Assembly: GCA_937959265.1 (NCBI GenBank)
Contig: CALGMA010000020.1
Location: forward strand, 62,001 to 126,000
From: an uncultured Anaerolineae bacterium
Lineage (GTDB): Bacteria; Chloroflexota; Anaerolineae; J036; Brachytrichaceae
DNA length: 64,000 nt
Direction of reading: 5' to 3'
The notes under the pieces are model-generated. The model was not told the origin of the DNA and made no database searches. It worked only from the letters and a program-made list of their open reading frames with translations. Shown piece after piece: positions 8,200 to 19,631 of the stretch (its first letter is position 1; each line of letters starts with the position of its first letter). The position numbers and the translations under genes are program-made.

Positions 8200-10200
8200 T
8201 TACGGCCCTGCCTGGAACGCCAAGTCATCCACCAGCCAACTGCTGACGATCGAGTTGTCGGTCTTGACGTGCAGCTCGAGCATGACGGTCTGGCCGGCGT
8301 AGGCGCTCAGGTTGACCGAGGTCTTCGTCCAGTTGGGATTGTGGGTGGTCGAGCACAAGTTGATCTTCTTTACCTCGATGTCATTGATCTTGATGCGGGC
8401 AACATCGTAGTTGTCGTTGCAAAGGTCGTTCGAGCTAATGACCTGCCAGAAGCCGAGATGCGGCGCGCCGGCAGGCACGGTGACGGTCTGCTTCAGCGAA
8501 GCATTCTCGTTGTTGATGCCGCCGAACCAGGCCGCCCAGTCACCGCCGTGTGGACCGACCGCTGGCAAGTCGGCCTGATTACAGATCAAGCACTCGTCCG
8601 GGTAATTCGAACTACTCGTCCAGCCCACGCTCGGCCCTTGCTCGAAGTCGCCATTCACCAGGTTGCCTCCAGCAGGTGGTGCGGTTTGCTTTGTCGCAAT
8701 GGGCGCGTAGGCGCGCGCGCTCCCCTGCGCAGCCTGGACGGCGGCTGCGGCGTTCACGATGCCAGCGCCGCAGATCGTCGTGTTGCACGTGCTGCCGGAT
8801 GGGAAGGGCGTCGCTGTGGTCTGCAGCAGGCTGAGCACTTGTTCCGGCGTGAGCAACGCGTTGACCGACAGCATGAGCGAAACGATGCCGGCTACGTGCG
8901 GCGCCGCCATACTCGTGCCTTTGTAGAACACGTAGTTGTGCGCTGCCGGCGTTGTCGCGCCGGCGTTCAGCGTCGAGAGCACGCCGTCGCTGCCGTTCTC
9001 GCCACCTGGCGCGCTGATCTCGACGATGGAGCCGTAGTTGCTGTAGGTCGCCTTGTTGCCCTGGCGGTTGGTGGCGGCGACGGTGATTACGCCGTTGCAG
9101 TTGCCCGGTGCGAAGCCGTTGGCCGGCATATTCGAGTTGCCTGCGGCGACTACGAGCACTGAGCCGGCATCGATGACTGTGTTGACGGCGTTCTGCAGCG
9201 CGGAGGTGCATGATCCGGAGCCGCCCAGGCTCATGTTAATCACCCGCGCAGGATTGAGATTGGCAGGTACGCCTGGCACGCTCAAGCCGGCCGACCAGCG
9301 CATGCCGTCAATGATGTCGCTGTCGGTGCCGCCGCACCGGCCTAAAGCGCGCACGGGTAAGATCCTCGAGACCCAGTTGATCCCGGCCACGCCGGTGCTG
9401 TTGTTGGTTGCCGCGCCGATTGTGCCGGCTACATGGGTGCCGTGCCATGAGCTGGGCGATGCGCCGCACGGATGGCCGGAGGTGGACCAGTCTCCCGGAT
9501 CGCTGGCGTCGGCGTCGCGCCCGCTGCCGTCGTTAGCGATGAATGGGTCGCTGATGAAATCGTAGCCCGGCACGGTACGCTCGGCCAGGTCGGGGTGATC
9601 GAAGAGGATGCCGGTGTCTATGACGGAGACGACGAGGCTGGCCGCGCCAGTGGTGATGTCCCAGGCCGCTGGCAGGTTGGCGCCGTAGTTGCCGGGCGCC
9701 GGTGCAAGGTAGTGCCACTGTTGGCTGTAGAGCGAATCGTTGGGTGTGAGCGCAACGAACCGCCGGCCGGAGGGCGAGGCGTACTCCACCTCGTCGAGTT
9801 GTTCGAGCTGCTTGGCGATGCGCTCAACCTCGTCATAGGGCAAAGGCTGCGGCAGCCGGAGGACGTGCGCCTCACCGGACATCTCGCGCGCATGGGTCAG
9901 TGTGACGCCGGCCTGTGCGCTGAGCGTTTGCATCGCCTCGGTGGTCAGGATGTGCATAGGCGGCACATCGCGGCCGGCGATGCGGGCGGCCATCTGCGTA
10001 GCGGTGGCGTCCGGCGCGCGGAACTTCTCCGGCGACTTGTATTTGAGGATGATCTCGTCGGCAGGAGAGGGTGCTGCAATTGCAGTGCGCCGTTGCATTG
10101 CGGCATCGCCTTCCTGGGCAAGGGCTACTGGAATCGGCGTTCTGGCCGAACAGATCAATGCAGCTGCGATGAGCGCGGGGAGGCAAAAGTTCTTTCTCAT
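8200..10200 (-). CDS. secreted subtilisin-family (S8) serine protease
   Basis: A 666-residue exported endopeptidase. A hydrophobic signal peptide covers about residues 1-28 and is followed by an inhibitor-like propeptide. The catalytic triad is Asp195 (VIDTGILFDHPDL), His253 (WHGTHVAGT) and Ser430 (GTSMAAPHVAG), with oxyanion Asn355 in AAGNSN. The last ~150 residues form a separate beta-rich domain beginning at about NGDFEQGP and ending with Cys-containing strands, probably a carbohydrate- or surface-binding module. It likely acts outside the cell to digest protein. It lies 12 bp downstream of queG but has an unrelated role. Confidence 0.93.
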   Translation of the reverse strand: MRKNFCLPALIAAALICSARTPIPVALAQEGDAAMQRRTAIAAPSPADEIILKYKSPEKFRAPDATATQMAARIAGRDVPPMHILTTEAMQTLSAQAGVTLTHAREMSGEAHVLRLPQPLPYDEVERIAKQLEQLDEVEYASPSGRRFVALTPNDSLYSQQWHYLAPAPGNYGANLPAAWDITTGAASLVVSVIDTGILFDHPDLAERTVPGYDFISDPFIANDGSGRDADASDPGDWSTSGHPCGASPSSWHGTHVAGTIGAATNNSTGVAGINWVSRILPVRALGRCGGTDSDIIDGMRWSAGLSVPGVPANLNPARVINMSLGGSGSCTSALQNAVNTVIDAGSVLVVAAGNSNMPANGFAPGNCNGVITVAATNRQGNKATYSNYGSIVEISAPGGENGSDGVLSTLNAGATTPAAHNYVFYKGTSMAAPHVAGIVSLMLSVNALLTPEQVLSLLQTTATPFPSGSTCNTTICGAGIVNAAAAVQAAQGSARAYAPIATKQTAPPAGGNLVNGDFEQGPSVGWTSSSNYPDECLICNQADLPAVGPHGGDWAAWFGGINNENASLKQTVTVPAGAPHLGFWQVISSNDLCNDNYDVARIKINDIEVKKINLCSTTHNPNWTKTSVNLSAYAGQTVMLELHVKTDNSIVSSWLVDDLAFQAGP

Positions 10201-10212
10201 ATATTTCCTTCA

Positions 10213-11334
10213 CTAACATCGAACCTGCAATGTGGCTTGCGGGTGCGGCACGGGAATGTGCATTGTAGCAATGGCCCATGCAGCGTGCTCGCGCACCAAC
10301 GGCTCTTCATCATCGAGTAAGCGGCGCAACGCTGGCAGTGCTTCGTCGCTCCCCCAGTTGCCGGCTGCAACGCACGCGTTGCGCACCAGGCCGCGCCGCT
10401 TTGCTCGCATGATAGCCGTGCCTTTGAAGCGCGCGTTAAACGCCGTCCGATCGAGGTTCAGCAAGTCTAATAGCTGTGGCGCGATGTGCTCGACGTCTGG
10501 CGGGTAAAACGCCTTCGCCAGCGGCGAGTTCGAGGGTCGCGAGAAGCGCCGGACATACGGGCATGCATCCTGGCAGATGTCGCAGCCAAACACCCAGTTG
10601 CCCATTAGCGGCCGCAGCTCGACCGGGATGCTGCCTTTGAGCTCGATGGTCAGGTAGGAGATGCAGCGGGATGAATCGAGCACGCCAGGCGCCGGTAAGG
10701 CGTTGGTCGGGCAGGCGGCGAGGCAGCGCGTGCAGCGGCCGCAATGGCTGAATCGTGCATCTTCACCTGTGCTGCGGCGCGCCGCGGTAGCGGCGGCAAG
10801 CCGATTGTCCGCTTCCTCTTCAACAATCTCTTCGCCCAAGAGCACCGCGCCCAGGAACAAGTAGCTGCCGCGCCTGGGGTGGATCAGGCAGGTGTTCTTG
10901 CCGATGAAGCCTAGGCCGCAGCGCGCGGCCCAAGCGCGTTCTAGGACCGGGCCGGTATCCACATAGGCGCGCGATTCCCTGGCCAGCCATGCGCCGAAGG
11001 CGCGCAGCACCGGCGTGATCACGTCGTGATAATCGGCGCCCCAGGCATAGCGCGCGATGCGCCCGCGGGAGGGATCGCGCAGGATCTCCTCCGGCATGGC
11101 CAGCGTCTCGTAGCTCAGTCCAACGACAACGATGGTGCGCGCGCCCGGCATCACGCGCCGAGGGTCCAGCCGGCGTTCTGGATCGCGCGCCAGGTAGGCC
11201 ATTTGGCCGTGGTGGCCGGCGCTTAGCCATTCCAGGAATCGCTCGGCGCCCGGCGTCGGCCCGGCCGGCGCAAACCCGACCAGGTCGAACCCCAACTCGA
11301 TGGCGCGTTCGCGCACCAAGTTTGCGCTCAGCAT
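10213..11334 (-). CDS. queG: epoxyqueuosine reductase QueG
   Basis: A 373-residue cytosolic enzyme that reduces epoxyqueuosine to queuosine at the wobble base of GUN tRNAs, using cobalamin and two [4Fe-4S] clusters. The cluster motifs CGRCTRCLAACP and CDICQDACPYVRRF are clear, and a HEAT-like repeat follows at the C-terminus (HAAWAIATM). Length matches the family. No other queuosine genes are nearby. Several other genes in this window are tetrapyrrole- or corrin-related, but that link is only suggestive. Confidence 0.93.
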   Translation of the reverse strand: MLSANLVRERAIELGFDLVGFAPAGPTPGAERFLEWLSAGHHGQMAYLARDPERRLDPRRVMPGARTIVVVGLSYETLAMPEEILRDPSRGRIARYAWGADYHDVITPVLRAFGAWLARESRAYVDTGPVLERAWAARCGLGFIGKNTCLIHPRRGSYLFLGAVLLGEEIVEEEADNRLAAATAARRSTGEDARFSHCGRCTRCLAACPTNALPAPGVLDSSRCISYLTIELKGSIPVELRPLMGNWVFGCDICQDACPYVRRFSRPSNSPLAKAFYPPDVEHIAPQLLDLLNLDRTAFNARFKGTAIMRAKRRGLVRNACVAAGNWGSDEALPALRRLLDDEEPLVREHAAWAIATMHIPVPHPQATLQVRC

Positions 11335-11406
11335 GAGTGCCTATAAGCTGCAAGATCCGCGCCTCCGCCCCTCTCATCCGGTTCGTCGCCTGCGGCCGGC
11401 AGCCGG

Positions 11407-13359
11407 TCAGTCCATGTTCTCGATCTTGATCGGCGCGATGGGGTCTGCCGGCGTGAAGCCGAACACCCGCCCGTAGAAATACAGTTCGGCCTCCAGCGCG
11501 CGCTTGATGTTTTTGGCCTTGCGGAAGCCGTGCTGTTCGCCCTCGAACGTCAAATAGGCCGTCGGCAGCCCTTTGGCGCGCGCGGCGGCGAACATCGCTT
11601 CGGATTGGCTGGGCGGCACGATCACATCCTCCAGCCCTTGCAACAAGATCAGTGGCACGTTGATGCGATCGGCGAAGTGCACCGGCGAGCGCTGCACGTA
11701 GCGCTCGCGCTGTTCGGGGTAGGGGCCGATGAGCCGGTCGAGGTAGCGCGACTCGAACTTGTGCGTGTCGCGCGCCAGCGCCTCGGCGTCGCTCACGCCG
11801 TAGTAGCTGGCGCCGGCCTTGAAGGTGTCGCGGAAGGTCAACGCGCACAGCGTGGTGTAGCCGCCGGCGCTGCCGCCGCTGATCATCAGCCGTTCGCCGT
11901 CCACCAGGCCCTGCTGAACCAGATAGCGCGCGCCGTTCACGCAATCGTCCACATCCACGATGCCCCACTGGCTATTGAGCCGTTCCCGATAGGCACGCCC
12001 GTAGCCGGTGCTGCCGCCGTAGTTCACGTCGAGCACGGCAATCCCCCGGCTGGTCCAGAATTGGACCTTCAAGTTGAGTGCGTTGGTAGTGGCGCCGGTA
12101 GGCCCGCCATGGCTCATGACCAGCAACGGCGGGCGCTCGCCTTCGGGCGCGACATAGTCGCAATTGTACGGTGGGTAGAAGAAGGCGTGTGCGCTCAAGC
12201 CACCGGTGGTGGGGAAGGTGATCGGTTGGCCGATGGAGATGTAGCCGGGGTCAATTTGCAGGTCGCTCGCTCGCTTGAGCGTGGTGAACGCGCCCGAGGC
12301 GATGTCGAGCTGGACGATGGCGGCGAACTGATCCGGCGCGCCGGCGTTGAAGATGAGCTGCTTTCCGTCTGCGCACAGGCCGCTGATGGCGGTGTAGGGC
12401 GAGGCGATCTCGCGCCACGCGCCCGTCTCGGTGTCCAGCAGGCCCAGGCGCTCGATGCCGTCTTGCGCGTAGGCACATGCGATCAGCGTCGGTGTGATGA
12501 AGGCGTAGGTGCGCTGGCCAAAGGTCCACTGCGGCTCGCCGAACTCGGCCTCCATCGAATGCAGGGCCTGGATCTCGCCATCGCGCCAGCGGTAGAGGTT
12601 CCACCAGCCGCTGCGGTCGGAGACGAAATGCAACACGCCGTCAGGCGACCATTCCGGCTGGAAGATGGATTCGCGCTCTCCGCCGGCGACCCGGCGTGGG
12701 TTGCTCAACGTCCCACCGGCGCCGACCTCGGCCAGCCATAGCTCGGTTCCGTCCCAGGGCATGTTGGGATGGTTCCAGGCCAGCCAGGCTAAGCGCGTCC
12801 CGTCGGGGCTGAGGCGCGGCGCGGCGTAAAAGTCGTAGCCGCCGGCGAGCGTCGTGCCGCCGTATTCGTCGCCGTCGTAGTGAACAGCGACGAGGGTATT
12901 GACTGGCTCACGGCTGCCGGTATGGTCTTCGCGCACGCAGATCAAGCGGCGGCGCTGCGCGTCCATCATCGCGTCGGCATAGCGCAGCCTGGCGCCGGTT
13001 TCGGGCGTGATCGGCATGGGCGTGCCGCTCTCGGCAACGCGATACAGCCGCTGGTCGTCGAAGTTGGAGAAGTAAACCGTCCCGCGATGAACGAGATAGG
13101 CGCCGCCGCCGTATTCGTGCACGCGCGTGCGAACGTTGAAGGGCGCGGGGGTGATCTCTTGGTAGGCGCCATCCCGCAAGCGAATGAGGGTGTAGCGGCC
13201 GCCCTCGGACGGCCGGCCCTCGATCCAGTAGGCGTCGTCGCCGTCCAAAGCGATCTGGCCCAGGCTGATGGTCTGGCCGACGATCAGGTCGGCGGTGATG
13301 GGCGATCGCCAAGTGCCGTAGGGGGCGGCGATGGGCGCGCGCATGGCGAGCTGGCTCAT
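11407..13359 (-). CDS. S9 (prolyl oligopeptidase) family peptidase
   Basis: A 650-residue peptidase with an N-terminal beta-propeller-like half and a C-terminal alpha/beta-hydrolase half. The nucleophile serine is in [12 protein letters not shown]. The acid Asp is in [10 protein letters not shown] and the His in [11 protein letters not shown]. There is no signal peptide, so it is probably cytosolic and cleaves short peptides. The start codon abuts the icd stop, which indicates co-transcription with icd and argJ, although the functions are unrelated. Confidence 0.9.
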   Translation of the reverse strand: MSQLAMRAPIAAPYGTWRSPITADLIVGQTISLGQIALDGDDAYWIEGRPSEGGRYTLIRLRDGAYQEITPAPFNVRTRVHEYGGGAYLVHRGTVYFSNFDDQRLYRVAESGTPMPITPETGARLRYADAMMDAQRRRLICVREDHTGSREPVNTLVAVHYDGDEYGGTTLAGGYDFYAAPRLSPDGTRLAWLAWNHPNMPWDGTELWLAEVGAGGTLSNPRRVAGGERESIFQPEWSPDGVLHFVSDRSGWWNLYRWRDGEIQALHSMEAEFGEPQWTFGQRTYAFITPTLIACAYAQDGIERLGLLDTETGAWREIASPYTAISGLCADGKQLIFNAGAPDQFAAIVQLDIASGAFTTLKRASDLQIDPGYISIGQPITFPTTGGLSAHAFFYPPYNCDYVAPEGERPPLLVMSHGGPTGATTNALNLKVQFWTSRGIAVLDVNYGGSTGYGRAYRERLNSQWGIVDVDDCVNGARYLVQQGLVDGERLMISGGSAGGYTTLCALTFRDTFKAGASYYGVSDAEALARDTHKFESRYLDRLIGPYPEQRERYVQRSPVHFADRINVPLILLQGLEDVIVPPSQSEAMFAAARAKGLPTAYLTFEGEQHGFRKAKNIKRALEAELYFYGRVFGFTPADPIAPIKIENMD

Positions 13360-14772
<1,413 letters not shown>

Positions 14773-14816
14773 GGCTGATTGCGATGCTCCTGTGAGGATG
14801 GAACTGGCATTATCGC

Positions 14817-16013
14817 TCACGTGCGGTACCTGCCGTTGATCGTCACGTAGTCGTGCGAGAAGTCACACGTCCAGATCGTCGCGCCGGCGTTGCCTAGCCC
14901 TAGGTCAAGCCGCACGACGATGTCGCGCGGTTTCATCGCTGCGGTCGCTGCCGCTTCGGCGTATGGGGTAGGGACGCCTCTGGCGAACACGTGCACGCCG
15001 CCGAACCACAGCGACATCTTCTCCGGCTGCACGTCCTCGCCGCTATAGCCGGCGGCGGCGATGATGCGTCCCCAGTTGGCGTCTTCGCCGTAGAACGCTG
15101 TCTTCACCAGCGGCGACCTGGCAATCGTCCGCCCCACGTTCTCGGCCATGCGCTCGTCGCGTGCGCCGGCAACCTCGATGGTGATGAACTTGGTCGCGCC
15201 CTCGCCGTCGCGCACGATCTGTTTGGCCAGGTCGGTGCAGATGCTGGTGAGCAGAATCTCGAACTCCAACGGTGTGGGCTGTAAACCGCTGGCGCCGTTG
15301 GCCAGCACCACCAGCGTGTCATTGGTGCTGGTGTCGCCGTCCACGCTAATGCGGTTGAACGATTTGCGCACAGCGTTGGCCAATGCCTTCTTCAACACCT
15401 CCGGCGCGACGATGGCATCGGTCATCACGATAGCCAGCAGGGTGGCCATGTTGGGGTGGATCATGCCGGCACCTTTTGCGATGCCGGCCAGGTGTGCCAT
15501 GCGCGGGCCGCCTTGCTTCTCGTCCCCGGCCACGGTGATATCGTCGGCGGCCATCTTGGGGACAGTGTCGGTCGTCATGATGGCGTGTGCGGCGGCCTCC
15601 AGGCCGCCTTCCGACAGCACCTGCGCCGCGAGGGGGATGCCGACGCGCAGCTTGTCCATCGGCAGCGGGACGCCGATGACGCCGGTGGACATGACGAAAA
15701 CCTGATGCGGCGCAATCGAGAACGCCTCGGCGGTCAGGCGAGCCATTTCTTCGCAGTCGCGCAGCCCTGGCTCGCCGGTGCAGGCATTCGCGCAGCCAGA
15801 GTTGACCACCACGGCGCGCAGCAGATGGCCTTCCGCCATCAGCCGTTGGTCGTAGATCACCGGCGCTGCCTTCACCTTGTTCTGGGTGAAGACCGCTGCA
15901 GCCACACAGTCGGTCTCACTGGCGATCAGCGCCAGGTCTAGCTTGCCGTTCTTCTTGATGCCGGCGGCGATGCCGGCTGCGCGAAAGCCTTTTGGAAGTG
16001 TGGGATTCAACAT
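14817..16013 (-). CDS. argJ: bifunctional ornithine/glutamate N-acetyltransferase ArgJ
   Basis: A 398-residue enzyme that moves the acetyl group from N-acetylornithine to glutamate in the cyclic arginine pathway. It matures by self-cleavage before a threonine, and the site [11 protein letters not shown] is present with the nucleophile Thr191. Whether it is monofunctional or bifunctional cannot be told from sequence. The ORF end overlaps the possible GTG start of icd by four bases, consistent with an argJ-icd-peptidase transcript. Confidence 0.95.
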   Translation of the reverse strand: MLNPTLPKGFRAAGIAAGIKKNGKLDLALIASETDCVAAAVFTQNKVKAAPVIYDQRLMAEGHLLRAVVVNSGCANACTGEPGLRDCEEMARLTAEAFSIAPHQVFVMSTGVIGVPLPMDKLRVGIPLAAQVLSEGGLEAAAHAIMTTDTVPKMAADDITVAGDEKQGGPRMAHLAGIAKGAGMIHPNMATLLAIVMTDAIVAPEVLKKALANAVRKSFNRISVDGDTSTNDTLVVLANGASGLQPTPLEFEILLTSICTDLAKQIVRDGEGATKFITIEVAGARDERMAENVGRTIARSPLVKTAFYGEDANWGRIIAAAGYSGEDVQPEKMSLWFGGVHVFARGVPTPYAEAAATAAMKPRDIVVRLDLGLGNAGATIWTCDFSHDYVTINGRYRT

Positions 16014-16087
16014 CGTTAGGTCACATGCGCAAAACGCACTGCGCGAAACGTCGCGCGCTTCGTGTTTTGTGCATCACGTATCGTGTC

Positions 16088-17161
16088 TCACAAGCGCACC
16101 TCTCGCCCGCTCACCGCCGAAGCTGCGATGGCTTCCAGGATGCGCACGACTTGCAATGCTTGCTCCGGCAAGACGGCGAGGGGCGCTTCGCCGCGCACTG
16201 CTCTGACGAATGCGCCTACAGACTGCAGCCAGCCGCGCTCGTTTGGGTAGGGCGAAAGATCGGGTTCATTGGCGACGATCTTGCCATCCTGCGCCGAATA
16301 GTATGTGAGCGAGGGCGACTCGCTGAAGAAGCCGTTGCGGTCCAAGCCGCCCTGTGTGCCGTAGAGCGTGACGCGATCCTCACCGGGGCCAAAAGCTGCC
16401 CATGTTACCAGCAGGCGGATTTGTGCGCCGTCCTTCAACGTCAGCACGGCGAAGGCGGTGTCGTCCACGTCGAAGCGACCGTCGGTGAAGCGATCGGCGC
16501 CCCATCCGCCCAGCCCGATCTTTTGCTTGCCCAATTCCCCACTCAGAAAGCCTTTCACGGAGATGACCTCTGGAAAGTCCAACAGGTACAAGATCAGGTC
16601 AAGCAAGTGTACGCCGATATCGTAGAGGGCGCCGCCGCCGGCCAGATCCTTGTTGGTGAACCAACTGCCAAATCCAGGGATACCCTGCTGACGGATCCAC
16701 TTGGACTCGGCCAGATATACGCGTCCCAGGCGGCCGGCGGCGAGGATGTCACGCATCGCGCGCGCCGTGCGGTCGAAGCGCATGTGCTGGTTGACGCTCA
16801 GCAATCGGCCGTTCTTCTTAGCGGCTGCAATCATCTCGGCGGCCAGCGCGCTTGATGTCGTCATCGGCTTCTCACACAACACGTGCTTGCCGGCGTTCAG
16901 TGCCTCGATCGTCACTGGCGCATGCAATGTGTTGGGAAGCCCGATGGAGACGACGTCAATCTCTGGCTGCGCGAGCAATTCGCGGTAATCGGCGAAGACC
17001 TTCGGGATGTTGAACTTGTGTGCGACTTCCTGGGCACGAGCGAAGTTCGAATCGCAGATCGCGGCAATCTCGACGCCTGCAGCCTGAAATCCGGGAATGT
17101 GGCCTTGTTGGCCGATCGCGCCGGCCCCGATGACGCCGGCGCGCAGAGGATGTGTGCTCAT
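16088..17161 (-). CDS. Gfo/Idh/MocA-family NAD(P)-dependent oxidoreductase
   Basis: A 357-residue dehydrogenase with an N-terminal Rossmann fold (GVIGAGAIGQQGHIPGF) and the family's catalytic CEKPMTT motif, followed by the beta-sheet substrate domain. Members oxidise or reduce sugars, inositols or related polyols with NAD(P). The substrate cannot be assigned. It is divergent from ilvD. A second member of the family lies at 51565-52653, but the two are not close copies. Confidence 0.88.
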   Translation of the reverse strand: MSTHPLRAGVIGAGAIGQQGHIPGFQAAGVEIAAICDSNFARAQEVAHKFNIPKVFADYRELLAQPEIDVVSIGLPNTLHAPVTIEALNAGKHVLCEKPMTTSSALAAEMIAAAKKNGRLLSVNQHMRFDRTARAMRDILAAGRLGRVYLAESKWIRQQGIPGFGSWFTNKDLAGGGALYDIGVHLLDLILYLLDFPEVISVKGFLSGELGKQKIGLGGWGADRFTDGRFDVDDTAFAVLTLKDGAQIRLLVTWAAFGPGEDRVTLYGTQGGLDRNGFFSESPSLTYYSAQDGKIVANEPDLSPYPNERGWLQSVGAFVRAVRGEAPLAVLPEQALQVVRILEAIAASAVSGREVRL

Positions 17162-17307
17162 ACGCGGTGATGCTCCTTCGATGGCGGAATGACGCCGCGC
17201 GCTAGTTTAGCACCGGCGCAGCCGGTATAGGTGACGCGCATGCGATGTGCAATCTCCGCCGCCAGGCATAGAATTTGCGTAGCAACAAGAAGAGGCACGA
17301 TTCACTC

Positions 17308-19005
17308 ATGGCAAAGTCAACCGAACATCTCAAGACCCGTAGCCGAGAATTGGAAGGCATCGCCCGTGCGCCGCATCGCGCGTTCATGCGCGCGATGGGC
17401 TTGACCGATCAGGATTTGCGACAACCGCTGGTCGGTGTGGCGCATACTTGGAACGAAGCGACCCCGTGCAATATGTCTATGAACTTCCTGGCACAGGAAG
17501 CCAAGCGCGGCATCCGCGAGCTGGGCGGCACCCCGCGCGAGTTCGTCAGCATTGCCGTCAGCGACGGCATCGGCATGGGACACGAGGGTATGAAAGCGTC
17601 GCTCAGCAGCCGCGAGGTCATTGCTGACTCGATCGAGTTGATGATGCGCGCGCATTGCTACGACGCGCTATACGGCATGGCCGGATGCGACAAGAGCCTG
17701 CCTGGCACGCTGATGGCGATTGCGCGGCTGAACTTGCCCAGCATCTTCGTGTATGGCGGCACGATCAAGCCCGGCAAGTTCCACGGGCGTGATGTGACCA
17801 TCCAGACGGTCTATGAGGCGGTCGGCCAACGCGAAGCTGGCCAGATCACCGATGAAGATCTCTATGAGCTAGAGTGCGTGGCCTGCCCCGGCATCGGTTC
17901 GTGCGGTGGCTTGTTCACGGCGAACACCATGTCCAGCGTGAGCGAGGCGTTGGGTATGGCGCTGCCGGGCAACGCCTCGCCGCCGGCGGTGGACGAGGCG
18001 CGCAAGGTCATCGCCTACGAGAGCGGTAAGGCGTTGATGCGTCTGATGCAGCGCGGCATCTTGCCCAGCGACATCATGACCAAAGAGGCATTCGAGAACG
18101 CGCTGGCGGTCGTGCTGGCGATGGGCGGCTCGACCAACGTGGCGCTGCATCTGCCGGCTATCGCCCACGAATTGGGCATCAAGCTCACCTTCGACGACTT
18201 CACACGCGTCACCTGCCGGACGCCCCACATTGCCGACATGACCCCCGGCGGCAAGTATGTGATGGAAGACTTGCATCGCATCGGCGGCGTGCCGGTGGTG
18301 ATGAAGACGCTGCTCGACGCGGGCTTGTTGCACGGCGACTGCATGACTGTCACCGGCAAGACGGTGGCCGAAAACCTGAAGAAGGTGAAGAACGCCGAGC
18401 AGCTTACCAAACAGGATGTCGTGTATCCGGTGAGCCGACCCCTGCGCGAGAGCGGCGGCATGGTGATCGTGAAGGGCAACCTGGCGCCGGAGGGTGGTGT
18501 GGTGAAGGTAGCCGGTGTGAAGAATCTGCGACACATCGGGCCGGCGCGCGTGTTCGACGATGAACAGTCGTGCGCCGAGGCAGTGGCGCGGCGGGAGATT
18601 AAGCCGGGCGACGTGGTGGTGATCCGCTATGTCGGCCCGAAGGGTGCGCCTGGCATGCCGGAGATGCTGTCGGTCACGGCCGCGATTCGTGGGCAGGGGT
18701 TGGGCTACGATGTCGCCCTGCTCACCGATGGCCGTTTCTCCGGCGCAACGACCGGCCTGATGGTGGGGCACATCGGTCCGGAGGCGTTCGTCGGCGGGCC
18801 GATTGCCGCGCTGCGCGACGGCGACATCATCGAAATTGATGCCTCGAACCCGGCCAAGGGCAAGCTCAACGTCAAGCTCAGTCGTGAGGAGATCGCCAGA
18901 CGCTTGAAGAAGTGGAAGCAGCCCGCACCGCATTATGCCAGCGGCGCACTGGCCAAATATGCCCGACTGGTGGGCCGCGCCTGCGACGGCGCAGTGACGC
19001 ACTAG
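17308..19005 (+). CDS. ilvD: dihydroxy-acid dehydratase
   Basis: A 565-residue Fe-S enzyme of branched-chain amino acid synthesis that dehydrates 2,3-dihydroxy-3-methyl acids to 2-oxo acids. The cluster cysteines lie in MAGCDKSLPG and CPGIGSCGGLFTANTMS, and the C-terminal TDGRFSGATTGLMVGHI motif is present. I chose the ATG at 17308 (MAKSTEHLK), with AAGAAGAGG upstream, over a TTG at 17275. A TAGAAT -10-like hexamer lies at 17269-17274 but its -35 match is weak. Confidence 0.95.
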   Translation: MAKSTEHLKTRSRELEGIARAPHRAFMRAMGLTDQDLRQPLVGVAHTWNEATPCNMSMNFLAQEAKRGIRELGGTPREFVSIAVSDGIGMGHEGMKASLSSREVIADSIELMMRAHCYDALYGMAGCDKSLPGTLMAIARLNLPSIFVYGGTIKPGKFHGRDVTIQTVYEAVGQREAGQITDEDLYELECVACPGIGSCGGLFTANTMSSVSEALGMALPGNASPPAVDEARKVIAYESGKALMRLMQRGILPSDIMTKEAFENALAVVLAMGGSTNVALHLPAIAHELGIKLTFDDFTRVTCRTPHIADMTPGGKYVMEDLHRIGGVPVVMKTLLDAGLLHGDCMTVTGKTVAENLKKVKNAEQLTKQDVVYPVSRPLRESGGMVIVKGNLAPEGGVVKVAGVKNLRHIGPARVFDDEQSCAEAVARREIKPGDVVVIRYVGPKGAPGMPEMLSVTAAIRGQGLGYDVALLTDGRFSGATTGLMVGHIGPEAFVGGPIAALRDGDIIEIDASNPAKGKLNVKLSREEIARRLKKWKQPAPHYASGALAKYARLVGRACDGAVTH

Positions 19006-19026
19006 GAATGGTTCCCAAATCGGTGC

Positions 19027-19058
19027 AGGGATCGCGCTTCGTGGCGATCCCTAACTTT
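19027..19058 (+). terminator. hairpin terminator after ilvD
   Basis: A perfect 9-bp stem, AGGGATCGC with GCGATCCCT, and an 8-base loop, followed by AACTTT. The T-run is short, so termination may be partial. It lies 22 bases after the ilvD stop, in the convergent gap with spoVS. Confidence 0.65.
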
Positions 19059-19190
19059 GTAATTCGGAACTCAAAAGTTCGTTCTCACCTTCAAGCGAGG
19101 GGGAAGGCGAAGGTGGGTTGCGTATACCGGTTGCGCCTAAGCACCTGTAGCAGCCGGTAGGCGCGAGTGACCTTCGGATTGCGTCGCCGG

Positions 19191-19451
19191 TCAGCGTGGT
19201 TCGATAGTGAACTTGACCGCTGTACGCTCGGCGCCGTCAATATCCACTTCGCCGAACGAAGGGATCAACACCACGTCAATGCCGTCGAGCAACAGATAAC
19301 CACGCGCGATCGCGGCTGCCTTGACGGCCTGATTGACGGCGCCCGCGCCGATGGCCTGAACTTCGGCCCGTCCGTGCTCGCGCACCACGCCGGCAATCGC
19401 ACCCGCGACTGCCGTTGAACGAGACGTAGCAGATACCTTGATGAGTTCCAT
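19191..19451 (-). CDS. spoVS: SpoVS-family small DNA/RNA-binding protein
   Basis: An 86-residue Alba-like protein that matches stage V sporulation protein S from the start (MELIKVSATSRSTAVAGAIAG) through the GAGAVNQAVKA core to the VKFTIEPR end. In Bacillus it affects sporulation, but the family is widespread in non-sporulating Chloroflexota and Thermus, where its role is unclear. It has a strong AAGGAGGAG ribosome-binding site at 19461-19468, about nine bases before the ATG, implying high expression. It stands alone. No other sporulation genes are in the window. Confidence 0.92.
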   Translation of the reverse strand: MELIKVSATSRSTAVAGAIAGVVREHGRAEVQAIGAGAVNQAVKAAAIARGYLLLDGIDVVLIPSFGEVDIDGAERTAVKFTIEPR

Positions 19452-19631
19452 GTTTGCTTTCTCCTCCTTGCTGTCGTGGCTACTTCATTCAAGCACGCAA
19501 TCGTGGCGTATTCTCAGGGTCGGATGTTAACAAGTTTTGAACAGGCGTTCATCTTTTGCAAACATCGGTTATAGCCGATCATGTGCTATATGCCCAACGC
19601 TTGGGCAAGGTTCGAGCAGGGATGCGAAGCG